From Gemmatimonadota bacterium (GTDB lineage: Bacteria > Gemmatimonadota > Gemmatimonadetes > Longimicrobiales > Gaopeijiaceae), in contig JAWKQN010000006.1 of NCBI GenBank assembly GCA_041390125.1, forward strand, positions 248,001 to 312,000: a stretch of 64,000 nucleotides of DNA, in the 5' to 3' direction. The notes beneath the pieces are model-generated. The model saw only the letters and a program-made list of their open reading frames with translations, was not told where the DNA came from and ran no database searches. The translations under genes were made by a program, and so were the position numbers. Shown here piece by piece: positions 33,988 through 42,307 of this stretch (the stretch's first letter is position 1; every line of letters begins with the position of its first letter).

Positions 33988-34940
33988 CCGGCCACCCTCG
34001 CCGCCGCGATGTGCTCGTAGGTCTCCCGCAGCCCGTCACGGATCGCGAAGCGCGGCGCCCAGCCGGTCTCGCGAAGCTGGGAGGAGTCGAGCGTCGAGTG
34101 CCGGAGCTCGCCCACGCGGGCGCCGCGGTACTCGCGACCGGGGTGCACCTCGGCCACCTCCTCCAGCAGGTCGGCCAGCCGGTTCACGCTGGTGCCGACG
34201 CCCGTCCCGACATTGAAGGCGACGTCGTCCATCTCGTTCCCTTCCAGGGCGAGATCCGACACCCGCAGGTTCGCGCTCACCACGTCTTTCACGTACACGT
34301 AGTCCCGGGTCTGCTCGCCGTCGCCGAAGATGGTCAGCGGCACCTTGTCCTGCAGCCGCTGCGAGAAGATCGCCACTACCCCTGCCTCGCCGTGCGGATC
34401 CTGCCGCGGCCCGTACACGTTCGAGTAGCGGAGCGCCACGTACTCCAGGCCCCGCTCCTTCCGATAGTAGTTCAGGTAGTACTCCCCGGTCAGCTTGGTG
34501 ACGCCGTAGGGGGAACGCGGGTCCTTGGGGGCCCGCTCCGGCGTGGGGATCAGCTCCGGCTCGCCGTAGACCACCCCACCGCTCGAGACGAAGATGAAGC
34601 GGCGCGTGCCCGTCCGGATGGCCGCCTCCGTCAGGTTGAGCAGGCCCAGCAGGTTGGTGGTCGCGTCCCGGGCCGGATCGGCCACCGAGATGCGCACGTC
34701 GATCTGCGCCGCGTGGTGGTTGACCAGGTCGAAGCCCACCTCGTCGAACAGGGCCCCCACGGACGGGTCGCCGATGTCCATGTGGATCAGCTCCGCTCCG
34801 GCCGGGACGTTCGTCCGCTTCCCGCTGGAGAGGTTGTCGAGCACCCACACCCGGTCCCCGCGGGCCACATAGGCCTCCGCCACGTGGCTGCCGATGAATC
34901 CCGCGCCGCCGGTCACCAGAACCTTCCTCTGCGTCGTCAT
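33984..34940 (-). CDS. galE: NAD-dependent nucleotide-sugar epimerase, UDP-glucose 4-epimerase-like
   Basis: Extended short-chain dehydrogenase acting on UDP-sugars. Seen: GGAGFIGSH at 11-19, the SSGGVVYGEPELIPT block, catalytic Tyr-x3-Lys in SPYGVTK, and LRYSNVYGPRQDPHGEAGVVAIF. Length 318 aa. The start ATG 34940 has no strong ribosome-binding site. Placed as first gene of the tol-pal operon; product may feed LPS or the polysaccharide locus upstream. 4-epimerase is the likely reaction, but the exact sugar cannot be told. Confidence 0.85.
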   Translation of the reverse strand: MTTQRKVLVTGGAGFIGSHVAEAYVARGDRVWVLDNLSSGKRTNVPAGAELIHMDIGDPSVGALFDEVGFDLVNHHAAQIDVRISVADPARDATTNLLGLLNLTEAAIRTGTRRFIFVSSGGVVYGEPELIPTPERAPKDPRSPYGVTKLTGEYYLNYYRKERGLEYVALRYSNVYGPRQDPHGEAGVVAIFSQRLQDKVPLTIFGDGEQTRDYVYVKDVVSANLRVSDLALEGNEMDDVAFNVGTGVGTSVNRLADLLEEVAEVHPGREYRGARVGELRHSTLDSSQLRETGWAPRFAIRDGLRETYEHIAAARVAG

Positions 34941-35124
34941 GCCACTCTCGGTATCGTGTCGCGAATCGTGATCGTTGTCGTCTGTTCCAGGTCCTGCAAA
35001 CGGAACCGCGTCGGTTCCACCGGCCTTTCCTCGGCCAGGGGCCCCGACGCGGGTCCGGTGCGTTCCACCGGTCGTGGGCTAACCGGGTGCGCCCGGCCGC
35101 GCAAGGACCGGAGCGCGCCCCCGC

Positions 35125-36243
35125 CTACGGCATCTTGCGGCTGAGCCGCAGCGTCAGCCCTTCCTCGAAGGCGGGCGCGTCGATCGACAGGATTCGCGCC
35201 GAAGCGCGCCCGTCGCGGACACCCACCACCTGCACGCGTCCGATCGGCTCGGGCGCCCAGCCGTCCGACGGCGCCGCGTAGCCGATGAACTCGTCGCCCA
35301 CCGTGATCCCGTCGCGTGCGCCCACGTCCAGGAACATCACGTCCCCGAGCAGGTGCAGCTCGTGGGGGCGCTGGAAGGCCACGATGGTCGCTTCGACCTG
35401 TGGACCGCCGGCCTCGGGGAAGACACCGGCGCGCACTCCGAACTGCGCGGGCGTCATCACCTCGTCGCCGATCTGGAGCGCTTCGTACACCTCGGCGACC
35501 TCGACCACGGCCCCGAGGGGCTCGATCCGCACGACGGTGAGCATGCCGGTCGGAATGACCACCCGGCCGACGTCCTTGATCTCGCGCGCCACGCGGAACG
35601 CCACCAGGGCATCGCCCGGCCGTAGCCCGCCCGTCTCCGCCAGCGTCACGTGCAGCCGGTCGAAGAGCTGGGCCGTGATGCGGGTGGACCGGACACCCGA
35701 GGCCACGCTGAAGGCGTCCAGGCGACCGATGCCGCTCGTCGCCTCGTCGGGCTCGAGCAGCCAACCTGCCGAGTAGAACGCGTCCACGGGGACGGTGGGC
35801 CGGAGCAGCGCCACCTCGGTGGCCTGCGCCAGCAGCGGCGTATCCATCCGCGACTGCTGGGTGGTGGTGCCGGTCCAGAAGACGGTCCGCGGCGTACGCG
35901 GCGCCTCCTGCACGGAGGCCCGCGGCGTGGCCTGCGCCGGGGTGCGCCCGGCGGGCCGGGTAGCCACTTCCATCGTGCGCACCTCGCCCGCGGCACCCGC
36001 CGCCCCGGCCGCGGGGATCCGCAGCTCCAGCCCGGCCTCGATGCGGTCGGGGTCGGGGATGCGGTCGCGGTTGGCCTCGTAGATCTGACGCCACGACCCG
36101 ACGCTGCCGAGGTAGCTGAGGGCGATGGAGGACAGCGTCTCCCCGGCCTGGACGGTATGGACGCGCTCGGCCGCCTGTTGGGCGGCCGCCGCTCCCCCGC
36201 CCAGGGCGGTGAGGGTGATCAAAAGATGCAGGACCCGGCGCAT
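35125..36243 (-). CDS. secreted LysM-domain protein
   Basis: 372 residues, exported. Seen: signal peptide (1-21, ending AAAAQQ), one LysM domain at about 29-78 (HTVQAGETLSSIALSYLGSVGSWRQIYEANRDRI), a Pro/Thr/Arg linker, and a long C-terminal region of beta strands containing GLRPGDALVAFRVAREIKDVGRVVIPTGMLTVVRIEP and FLDVGARDGITVGDEFIGY; the last two look like repeated barrel-like units that I do not recognise. Start ATG 36243 has AAGGAGA five bases upstream. Peptidoglycan-associated; sits at the edge of the polysaccharide locus and may belong to it. Confidence 0.8.
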   Translation of the reverse strand: MRRVLHLLITLTALGGGAAAAQQAAERVHTVQAGETLSSIALSYLGSVGSWRQIYEANRDRIPDPDRIEAGLELRIPAAGAAGAAGEVRTMEVATRPAGRTPAQATPRASVQEAPRTPRTVFWTGTTTQQSRMDTPLLAQATEVALLRPTVPVDAFYSAGWLLEPDEATSGIGRLDAFSVASGVRSTRITAQLFDRLHVTLAETGGLRPGDALVAFRVAREIKDVGRVVIPTGMLTVVRIEPLGAVVEVAEVYEALQIGDEVMTPAQFGVRAGVFPEAGGPQVEATIVAFQRPHELHLLGDVMFLDVGARDGITVGDEFIGYAAPSDGWAPEPIGRVQVVGVRDGRASARILSIDAPAFEEGLTLRLSRKMP

Positions 36244-36416
36244 GGAGCTCTCCTTGGGATGCCGGGTGGCGGGGTGGGACAGCAGGGTCCCATCCGCGGA
36301 TCGGGCCCGCAACGCCGCGGCCGGCCGGTCCGATCCGGCCTCGCCACCCGCTGCGGCCCTCCACCCGAGATGCCGTCGGAAGGGCTCCGGCCGCACGGTC
36401 CATGCCAGCCCCCCCG

Positions 36417-36436
36417 CCCCGCGGGTCCCGCCGGGG
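36417..36436 (-). terminator. possible terminator after the WecA-type fusion gene
   Basis: A G/C hairpin with one bulged base just 6-25 bases past the stop at 36442. It has no T-run, only G/C, so the call is weak. Confidence 0.3.
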
Positions 36437-36441
36437 CGGCG

Positions 36442-38313
36442 TCAGCCCGCGGCGGCCGGTGGGGCCGTGGCGGAGGGGCTCCGGGGCAGCGCCCAGCCCC
36501 CGGCCAGCCACTCGTCGGCGGAGCGGAACTCGAGGCTGGCCACCTCGACCGTCAACCCGGCCTGCAGGGCGGCCCGCACCAGGATGCGGACCTGGTCCTC
36601 GGCCGTGTTGGGAAGGGAGAAGATCACGTGCTGGGCGCCGTAGAGGCGGGCGATGGCCGGCAGCCGCGACAGGGGCCCGAGCACCCGCACGCCCCCGATC
36701 AACGAGCGATGGGCCTTCGGATCGTCGTCCGCGAAGCCGATGACGTTGTAGCTGCGGTCGGTGCGGCGCTGCAGCGAGCGGTACACGGGCAGCACCGCGT
36801 CGGCCGTCCCCGCGATGAGGGTGCGCCGACCTTCGCGGGCCCAGCGGTCCAGGACGGTCACCTCGCCCAGGGCCCGCACCCCGAGGCGCGTGAAGCCGAA
36901 GAAGAGCACGGAGAGCACCCCCTCCAGCACGATGACGCTGCGCGGGAAGGAGGGGGCCTTGAGGAGGAACAGCACGGCCGTGAACAGGAGCGAGCCGATG
37001 AGCACCGCCGCGACCAGACGGAGCGCGTCGCGCGCCAACCCGTAGTGCCACTGCGTCTCGTAGATGCCCATCAGCAGGGCCAGCCCCACCCGGAACGCGA
37101 TGAGGTACGGCAGGGCCAGGGCCAGGTTGCGCAGCTGGTCACCCGGGATCTGACCGTCGAAGCGGAGCAGGAAGGCGAGGTAGAGGGCCGCGAAGACGAG
37201 CACCACGTCGCCGGCGAGCGCCACGATCCGGATCACCCAACGATGCCACGGCGAGCCCTCCCAGCCGGCGCCCACGCGCTCGACCTGGAACTCCTCGTAG
37301 TTCTCGTGGACCCGCGCCTGGTAGAGGAAGGCGCCCAGGTACATGAGCACGATGAGGAAGAGCGACGCGCCGGCCGCGTATTCCAGCGGGGAGAGCGCCA
37401 GGACCAGCAGACCCAACGAGCCGCCCGCCGCCGAGAGCGCGTAGACCGCGAGCAGCGCGCGCCCGCGCGAGAGCCCGTGGGCGATCAGCCGGTAGTTGAT
37501 GTGGTCGGCCTTGCCGCGGCTCACGGGGATGCCGGACAGCTTGCGCGTGACCGTCACGAACGTGGTGTTGAAGATCGGCACCGCGAGCAGCAGCGTGGGC
37601 GCCAGCACCGTGAAGGCCAGGTTGGTCAGACCGCGCCAGCTTCCCCCGATGGCGAGGCCCGCCAGCAGGAAGCCCAGGAACATGGAGCCCGAATCGCCGA
37701 GGAAGATGCGGGCCGGGGGCAGGTTGTAGCGCAGGAAGCCCAGGCAGGCCCCGGCCACGATCCAGGAGAACAGGGCCGCCTCGGGGCGATCGGTCATCCC
37801 CGCGAACAACCCCACGAACACCGAGGCCACCGCGGCCACACCCGGCAGCATGCCGTCCATGTTGTCGACGAGGTTGAAGGCGTTCGTCACGCCCACGAAC
37901 CACAACAAGGTCAGCGGGACCGCCAGCCACTCCAGCTCGGGGCCGAGCGGGAACGTGACCCCCAGGACCACCATGGCGGTCGCGGCGCCGAGCTGGATGA
38001 GCAGCTTCATCCGGGGCAGCAGGAGTCGCACGTCGTCCCAGACGCCCGCGATGAACAGCACGGAGGCCCCGAGGAAGACCCGCGCGACCTGACCCACGTC
38101 GTGACCGGTGCCGCCGAGCGCGGTGAGCAGGATGCCCACCACGAGCCAGATGGCGATGCCACCGCCGACCGGGACCGGCGCCGGATGGTTGGGGTCGGGC
38201 GCCGAGACCAGCCCGACCCGCGGGAGGAGGCGCACCGCCACCCCGGTCAGGAAGAAGGTGGCCACCGCCGATACCGTGGCGGCGATGGCCGTCTCGACCC
38301 AGGCCCCGGTCAC
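36442..38313 (-). CDS. fused polyprenyl-phosphate sugar-1-phosphate transferase (WecA/MraY type) and CapD-N-like membrane domain
   Basis: 623 residues, two modules. Residues 1-330: about ten membrane helices with the WecA-type signatures D93-D94, NLVDNMDG (147-154), FLGDSGS (204-210) and HINYRLIAHG (271-280), i.e. transfer of a sugar phosphate from a UDP-sugar to undecaprenyl phosphate, starting a lipid-linked glycan. Residues about 355-600: four helices then a Rossmann-like fold (RTLIAGTADAVLPVYRSLQRR, NVIGFADDDP, GGVRVLGPLSRLPAIARLYG), like the N-terminal half of FlaA1/CapD or WbaP-type proteins but without the catalytic domain that normally follows. Start GTG 38313 overlaps the epimerase stop. 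Confidence 0.85.
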   Translation of the reverse strand: MTGAWVETAIAATVSAVATFFLTGVAVRLLPRVGLVSAPDPNHPAPVPVGGGIAIWLVVGILLTALGGTGHDVGQVARVFLGASVLFIAGVWDDVRLLLPRMKLLIQLGAATAMVVLGVTFPLGPELEWLAVPLTLLWFVGVTNAFNLVDNMDGMLPGVAAVASVFVGLFAGMTDRPEAALFSWIVAGACLGFLRYNLPPARIFLGDSGSMFLGFLLAGLAIGGSWRGLTNLAFTVLAPTLLLAVPIFNTTFVTVTRKLSGIPVSRGKADHINYRLIAHGLSRGRALLAVYALSAAGGSLGLLVLALSPLEYAAGASLFLIVLMYLGAFLYQARVHENYEEFQVERVGAGWEGSPWHRWVIRIVALAGDVVLVFAALYLAFLLRFDGQIPGDQLRNLALALPYLIAFRVGLALLMGIYETQWHYGLARDALRLVAAVLIGSLLFTAVLFLLKAPSFPRSVIVLEGVLSVLFFGFTRLGVRALGEVTVLDRWAREGRRTLIAGTADAVLPVYRSLQRRTDRSYNVIGFADDDPKAHRSLIGGVRVLGPLSRLPAIARLYGAQHVIFSLPNTAEDQVRILVRAALQAGLTVEVASLEFRSADEWLAGGWALPRSPSATAPPAAAG

Positions 38314-39326
38314 GTCTTGGCCACCTCCGCTCCCTCCAGCGTCGGATCGAGCACGTCCCGGTGCTCCCGCACCCAATCCGCCGTCAAGCGAACGGCGTCG
38401 TCCAGCTCGACGCGCGGACGATAGCCGAGCAGCGTCGTGGCGTTGCGCAGGCGCGGGACCCGCACGTCGATGTCCGAGAAGTCGATCTCGATGAAGCGCA
38501 CCCGCGACGGGGAGTCCAGCAGACGCACCACGCGCTGGGCCAGGTCGTAGATGGTCAGCGTGTTGCGCGGGTTGCCCAGGTTGAACGTCTCCCCCACCGC
38601 CTCCGGCATGTGCATCACACGGATGAGGCCGTCGACGAAGTCGTCGATGTAGCACCAGGACCGGATCTGCGTGCCGTCGCCATGCACCTCCAGGTCCTCG
38701 CCGCGCAGCGCCGCGAGGATGAACCGCAGCATGGCGTGGTCGCCCAGGCGCAGGCGACCGAACACGTTGAACGGCCGCACGATGGCGGTGGGCATCCCGA
38801 GCTCGCGATGGTAGGTGTGCACGAGATGCTCACCCGCCAGCTTGGCGATCGAGTACGTCCAGCGCGCTTCGCTCACGGGACCGATGGTGGAGGGCGTGTC
38901 CTCCCCGGCCCGGAAGGCGCTCATCCCGAAGACCTCGCTGGTGGAGAAGTAGACGACCCGGTCCAGGTCGCGTCGCCCCTCCAACGCGCGTAGCAGGTTG
39001 GACGTGCCGGTGAAGTTGATCTCGATGGTATCGCGTCCGCGCGAGAGCACGTTCTTCACGCCCACGACGGCCGCCAGGTGCACGACCAGCGTGGCCCCTT
39101 CGGTGGCGCGCACCAGCGCGTCGGCGTCCATCACGTTGCCCTCGACCACCTCCAGGTTGGGGTGGCCCCACGCACGGCTGAGCGAGACGCTGCTCCCGTC
39201 GAAGCCGAGGTCGAAGAGACGGACCTGATTGTGCTCGACGAGCCGTTCGGCCAACGCGGCACCGATGAATCCGGCCCCGCCGGTGATCAGGATGCGGCGG
39301 CCTTGGATGGAGGGCGTGGGGGTCAC
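38310..39326 (-). CDS. NAD-dependent sugar epimerase/dehydratase
   Basis: Extended short-chain dehydrogenase for nucleotide sugars. Seen: RILITGGAGFIGAAL near the start, SEVFGMSAF and TYSIAKLAGE with the Tyr-x3-Lys pair, then VRPFNVFGRLRLGDHAMLRFI and IRSWCYIDDFVDGLI. Length 338 aa from the GTG at 39326. It sits 7 bases after the DegT aminotransferase and is coupled to the fused transferase. It may supply the 4-keto sugar used by that aminotransferase, or an epimerised precursor. Confidence 0.85.
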   Translation of the reverse strand: MTPTPSIQGRRILITGGAGFIGAALAERLVEHNQVRLFDLGFDGSSVSLSRAWGHPNLEVVEGNVMDADALVRATEGATLVVHLAAVVGVKNVLSRGRDTIEINFTGTSNLLRALEGRRDLDRVVYFSTSEVFGMSAFRAGEDTPSTIGPVSEARWTYSIAKLAGEHLVHTYHRELGMPTAIVRPFNVFGRLRLGDHAMLRFILAALRGEDLEVHGDGTQIRSWCYIDDFVDGLIRVMHMPEAVGETFNLGNPRNTLTIYDLAQRVVRLLDSPSRVRFIEIDFSDIDVRVPRLRNATTLLGYRPRVELDDAVRLTADWVREHRDVLDPTLEGAEVAKT

Positions 39327-39333
39327 GACGGTC

Positions 39334-40431
39334 TCAGTCCTCGAGCGAAGAGATGAAGGCGTCGACGACGAACGCCTGCTCGTCGTCGGTGAGCTCCGGG
39401 AAGATCGGGAGCGAGAGGGCCGTCTCGGCGAATTCCACCGCCCCGGGAAAGTCCACGTCCTCCCCACCCCGCCCGCCGAACACCCCCTGGCGGTGGAGCG
39501 GCGGATAGTACAGGCGATTGCCCACGCCCCGGCGCGTCAATCCGGTGCGCACGGCGTCGCGGCGGCCGGCTCCCTCGACGCGCAACGTGTAGAGCTGGTA
39601 GTTCGCGTCCAACGGCTGGCGCTCGGCGGGGACGACCACGCCGTCCAGCTCACGGAAGGCCTCGGTGTAGCGCCCCGCGATCGCGCGCCGCCGTTCGACC
39701 GCGTCGGGGAGGCGCTCGAGCTGCGCGAGCCCGATGGCGCCCATGACCTCCGGCAGGCGGAAGTTGAAGCCCAGCTCGGTCCACTCGAACTTGCCGGTGT
39801 CCCCGAAGTTGCGGAACCGGCGGCAGCGCTCGGCGAGCGTGTCGTCGTCGGTCACGACCATCCCTCCCTCGCCCGTGGTCATGGGCTTGGAGGGCGTGAA
39901 CGAGAAGATGCCGATCTGCCCGAGCGTGCCGGTGGCGGCCCCGCCTCGGTAGCGGGCCAGGTGCGACTCGGCGGCGTCTTCCAGGACGGGGATGCCGTGG
40001 CGTTCGGCGATCTCCAGGATCGGCTCCATCTCGGCGCTGTGTCCCGCGTAGTGCACGGGCACGATGGCGCGGGTGCGCGGTCCGATCCTCCGCTCCAGGT
40101 CGGACGGATCCATCCCGTACCAGCGCATCTCGATGTCGGTGAACACGGGTCGGGCACCGAGGAACAGCGCGGCCGACGCGGTCGACACGAAGGTCATGTC
40201 CGGGCAGACCACCTCGTCGTCGGTGCCGATCCCCAGCGCGCCCATGGCCACCAGGAGCGCGGACGATCCCGAGTTGACCGCGATGGCGTGGCGGGCCCCG
40301 ATCAGGGCGGCGAAGCGCTCCTCGAACTCGGCGACGCGGGCGCCCTGGATGAGCCAGCGCGAGGCCACCACGGCGCGGGCGGCGTCGGCCTCCTCCTCGC
40401 CGATCCACGGGCGCGCCAGGGGGACGCGCAT
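39334..40431 (-). CDS. DegT/DnrJ/EryC1-family sugar aminotransferase
   Basis: PLP-dependent transamination of a keto nucleotide sugar. Seen: SRWLIQGARVAEFEERFA, PDMTFVSTASAALFLGARPVF, EDAAESHLARYRG, and the PLP lysine in FSFTPSKPMTTGEGGMV. Length 365 aa from ATG 40431, which has GGAGGGG eight bases upstream. A GTG at 40488 overlapping the acetyltransferase stop (GTGA) would add 19 residues and is also possible. With the neighbouring acetyltransferase the pathway probably makes an N-acetylated 4-amino-sugar. Confidence 0.9.
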   Translation of the reverse strand: MRVPLARPWIGEEEADAARAVVASRWLIQGARVAEFEERFAALIGARHAIAVNSGSSALLVAMGALGIGTDDEVVCPDMTFVSTASAALFLGARPVFTDIEMRWYGMDPSDLERRIGPRTRAIVPVHYAGHSAEMEPILEIAERHGIPVLEDAAESHLARYRGGAATGTLGQIGIFSFTPSKPMTTGEGGMVVTDDDTLAERCRRFRNFGDTGKFEWTELGFNFRLPEVMGAIGLAQLERLPDAVERRRAIAGRYTEAFRELDGVVVPAERQPLDANYQLYTLRVEGAGRRDAVRTGLTRRGVGNRLYYPPLHRQGVFGGRGGEDVDFPGAVEFAETALSLPIFPELTDDEQAFVVDAFISSLED

Positions 40432-40484
40432 CCCGCGCGCCCCCTCCACGTCGGGCCCGGCTGCGGCCCGGCCGGGCGCCGCGC

Positions 40485-41147
40485 TCACCGCGCCTCCCGG
40501 GATCGGGCGGGCACGCCCACCGCCGTCACACCGGCGGGGATGTCCCGCACCACCACCGCACCCGCGCCGATCACGGCGCCCTGCCCCACGGTCCGCCCGG
40601 GGATCACGACCGCACCCGTTCCCAGATAGGCCTCCGGCTCGAGGACGACACGCCCGGCCAGGTCCACGCCGGGCGACAGGTAACAAAACTCGCCGATCCG
40701 GACGTCGTGCGCGACGGTGCAGCCCGGATTGACCACGACGTGGCGCCCGAGACGGACCTCCACCGTGAAGGTGGAGCGCGCCATCACCAGGCTGCCCTCG
40801 CCGATCTCCACCCAGGGCGTGACCACGACCGTGGGGTGCACCCAGGTGGCCCAGGGGACCCCGAGCGCGTCCACCCGGGCCGCGAGGGTCCGGCGGGCCG
40901 CCGGCGCTCCCACGGTCAGGAGGGCCTGGACGTCCGCCGGGGCGCGCCGCTCCAACCAGTCCGTGCCGCCCAGGACCGGCACGCCCAGGACGGTGGTGCC
41001 CGCACGCCCGGGTCCGTCGTCGAGGAAGCCCACCACCTCCCAGCGCGGATCCTCGGCGTGCAGGGCGTGATGGACGGACAGGGCGTCCCTGCCCAGGTCG
41101 CCCGCGCCGATCAGCACCACCGGGCCCGGTCGGGACTCCCCCCTCAC
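40485..41147 (-). CDS. PglD-like sugar O/N-acetyltransferase
   Basis: Left-handed beta-helix acyltransferase. Seen: an N-terminal Rossmann-like sugar-nucleotide domain (LIGAGDLGRDALSV, VVGFLDDGPG) then hexapeptide repeats (VEIGEGSLVMARSTFTVEVRLG, CTVAHDVRIGEFCYLSPGVDLAGRV, GTGAVVIPGRTVGQGAVIGAGAVVVRDIPAG) with the catalytic His in the HDVRIG turn. Length 220 aa. GTG 41147 overlaps the glycosyltransferase stop. Acts on a 4-amino-sugar in PglD and PerB-like enzymes; the aminotransferase next door supports that here. Confidence 0.88.
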   Translation of the reverse strand: MRGESRPGPVVLIGAGDLGRDALSVHHALHAEDPRWEVVGFLDDGPGRAGTTVLGVPVLGGTDWLERRAPADVQALLTVGAPAARRTLAARVDALGVPWATWVHPTVVVTPWVEIGEGSLVMARSTFTVEVRLGRHVVVNPGCTVAHDVRIGEFCYLSPGVDLAGRVVLEPEAYLGTGAVVIPGRTVGQGAVIGAGAVVVRDIPAGVTAVGVPARSREAR

Positions 41148-42307
41148 GACGCCCCCACGGCCACCGTGGCCTCGGGCGCGCCGACCGCAGCGGCGCAGGC
41201 GTCCACATAGCGCTGGAGGCGCGCCCGCCAGTCGGGCAGGGCGGCCACGGTGGCGAAGCCTTCGGCACGCAGCGTGGACCGGACCTGGGCGTCGGTGAGG
41301 GCACGCGCGAGGCGCTCCGCGAGCGCATCGGGGTCGAGGGGGTCCGCGTACAGGGCAGCGCGCCCGCAGATGTCGCGCGCGAAGTCGAGGTCGGAGGTGA
41401 CCAGCGGAACACCGAAGTGCATCGCCTCCACGTACGTGGCGGAGAAGGACTCCAGCAGCGACGGCAGCAGCACCACGGCCGCGCCACGGTACAGCTCGCC
41501 CAGCTCCGCGTGCGGGACGGGCCCGACGCGGCGGATGTGGCGCTCCGCGTCCGGCGCGGCGGTGAGCGCAGCGTCGAACGGCGCCAGCCAGGGCCCGCCC
41601 GGGGGGCCCACGGTCACGATCATCTCCCACGGCGGCAACGAGCGTCGGCTCAAGGCGGCCGCGACGCGCGGGAGGATCTCCAGGTTCTTGGACGGCTTGG
41701 GCTCGCCGATCACCAGGATGCGGAGCGGATCCGCGCGCGGCGGCTCCGCTGCGGGCGCCTCGCCCACCAGGAAGGCGGACGGCCCGTTGGGGACGACATG
41801 GAAGCGCTCCGGCTCGATGCCCCACACCCGGCCCAGCCGCCGCGCCATGGTCGCGGTCTGCACGCAGATCCGGGCGGCGCCCTGCGCCGCGGCGGCCGCG
41901 TAGCGCTGACGGAGCGGCTCGACGGCGCGGAACCCCAGCGAGGCCTGACGCCACAGCGCCGATTCGGGATAGGCCACGGTGGAGTCGTGCCAGCCGATCA
42001 CGCGGGGCACCGGGGCACGCAGCGGACCCGCACCCATGGGGGTGAACACCACGTCGGCGCCGAAGCTGCGCGCACGGTCGGGGATCCGCACGTTCTCCAC
42101 GCGCAGGCGCGCCGGCAGGCCGCGGGCCTCCACGACCTCGAGGGTCTGGTGCGACCCCGTAGGCAGATGGTCGAATCCCACGCCCGGCCGCACGAAGGCG
42201 TGCCACTGGTGGTCGCTCCCGCTGCGTCCGATCTCGCGCCACAGGTTGAGCGCGTTCTGCAGCCCGCCGCCCCGGCTGACCGGCACCAGGTCCACCAGGA
42301 TCCTCAT
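41144..42307 (-). CDS. glycosyltransferase, GT-B fold family 4
   Basis: Retaining glycosyltransferase. Seen: N-terminal MRILVDLVPVSRGGGLQNALN, VPNGPSAF linker, LRILVIGEPKPSKNLEILP and the donor-site motif LLPSLLESFSATYVEAMHFGVP (the ExFGLxxxEAMAxGxP pattern; Glu retained). Length 387 aa. Start ATG 42307 overlaps the polymerase gene stop (ATGA). It lacks membrane segments and probably works on the lipid-linked intermediate at the inner membrane face. Confidence 0.9.
   Translation of the reverse strand: MRILVDLVPVSRGGGLQNALNLWREIGRSGSDHQWHAFVRPGVGFDHLPTGSHQTLEVVEARGLPARLRVENVRIPDRARSFGADVVFTPMGAGPLRAPVPRVIGWHDSTVAYPESALWRQASLGFRAVEPLRQRYAAAAAQGAARICVQTATMARRLGRVWGIEPERFHVVPNGPSAFLVGEAPAAEPPRADPLRILVIGEPKPSKNLEILPRVAAALSRRSLPPWEMIVTVGPPGGPWLAPFDAALTAAPDAERHIRRVGPVPHAELGELYRGAAVVLLPSLLESFSATYVEAMHFGVPLVTSDLDFARDICGRAALYADPLDPDALAERLARALTDAQVRSTLRAEGFATVAALPDWRARLQRYVDACAAAVGAPEATVAVGAS

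Noticed and set aside
35014..35071. Two copies of GTTCCACCGG, 48 bases apart, upstream of the galE-like gene
   Set aside because: A 10-base repeat in GC-rich DNA is expected by chance; not palindromic, so I do not call it an operator.
35650..38424. A 924-codon plus-strand open frame through the WecA-type fusion
   Set aside because: Gln/His/Glu-rich composition, a reverse-strand shadow of hydrophobic helices; no recognisable family.
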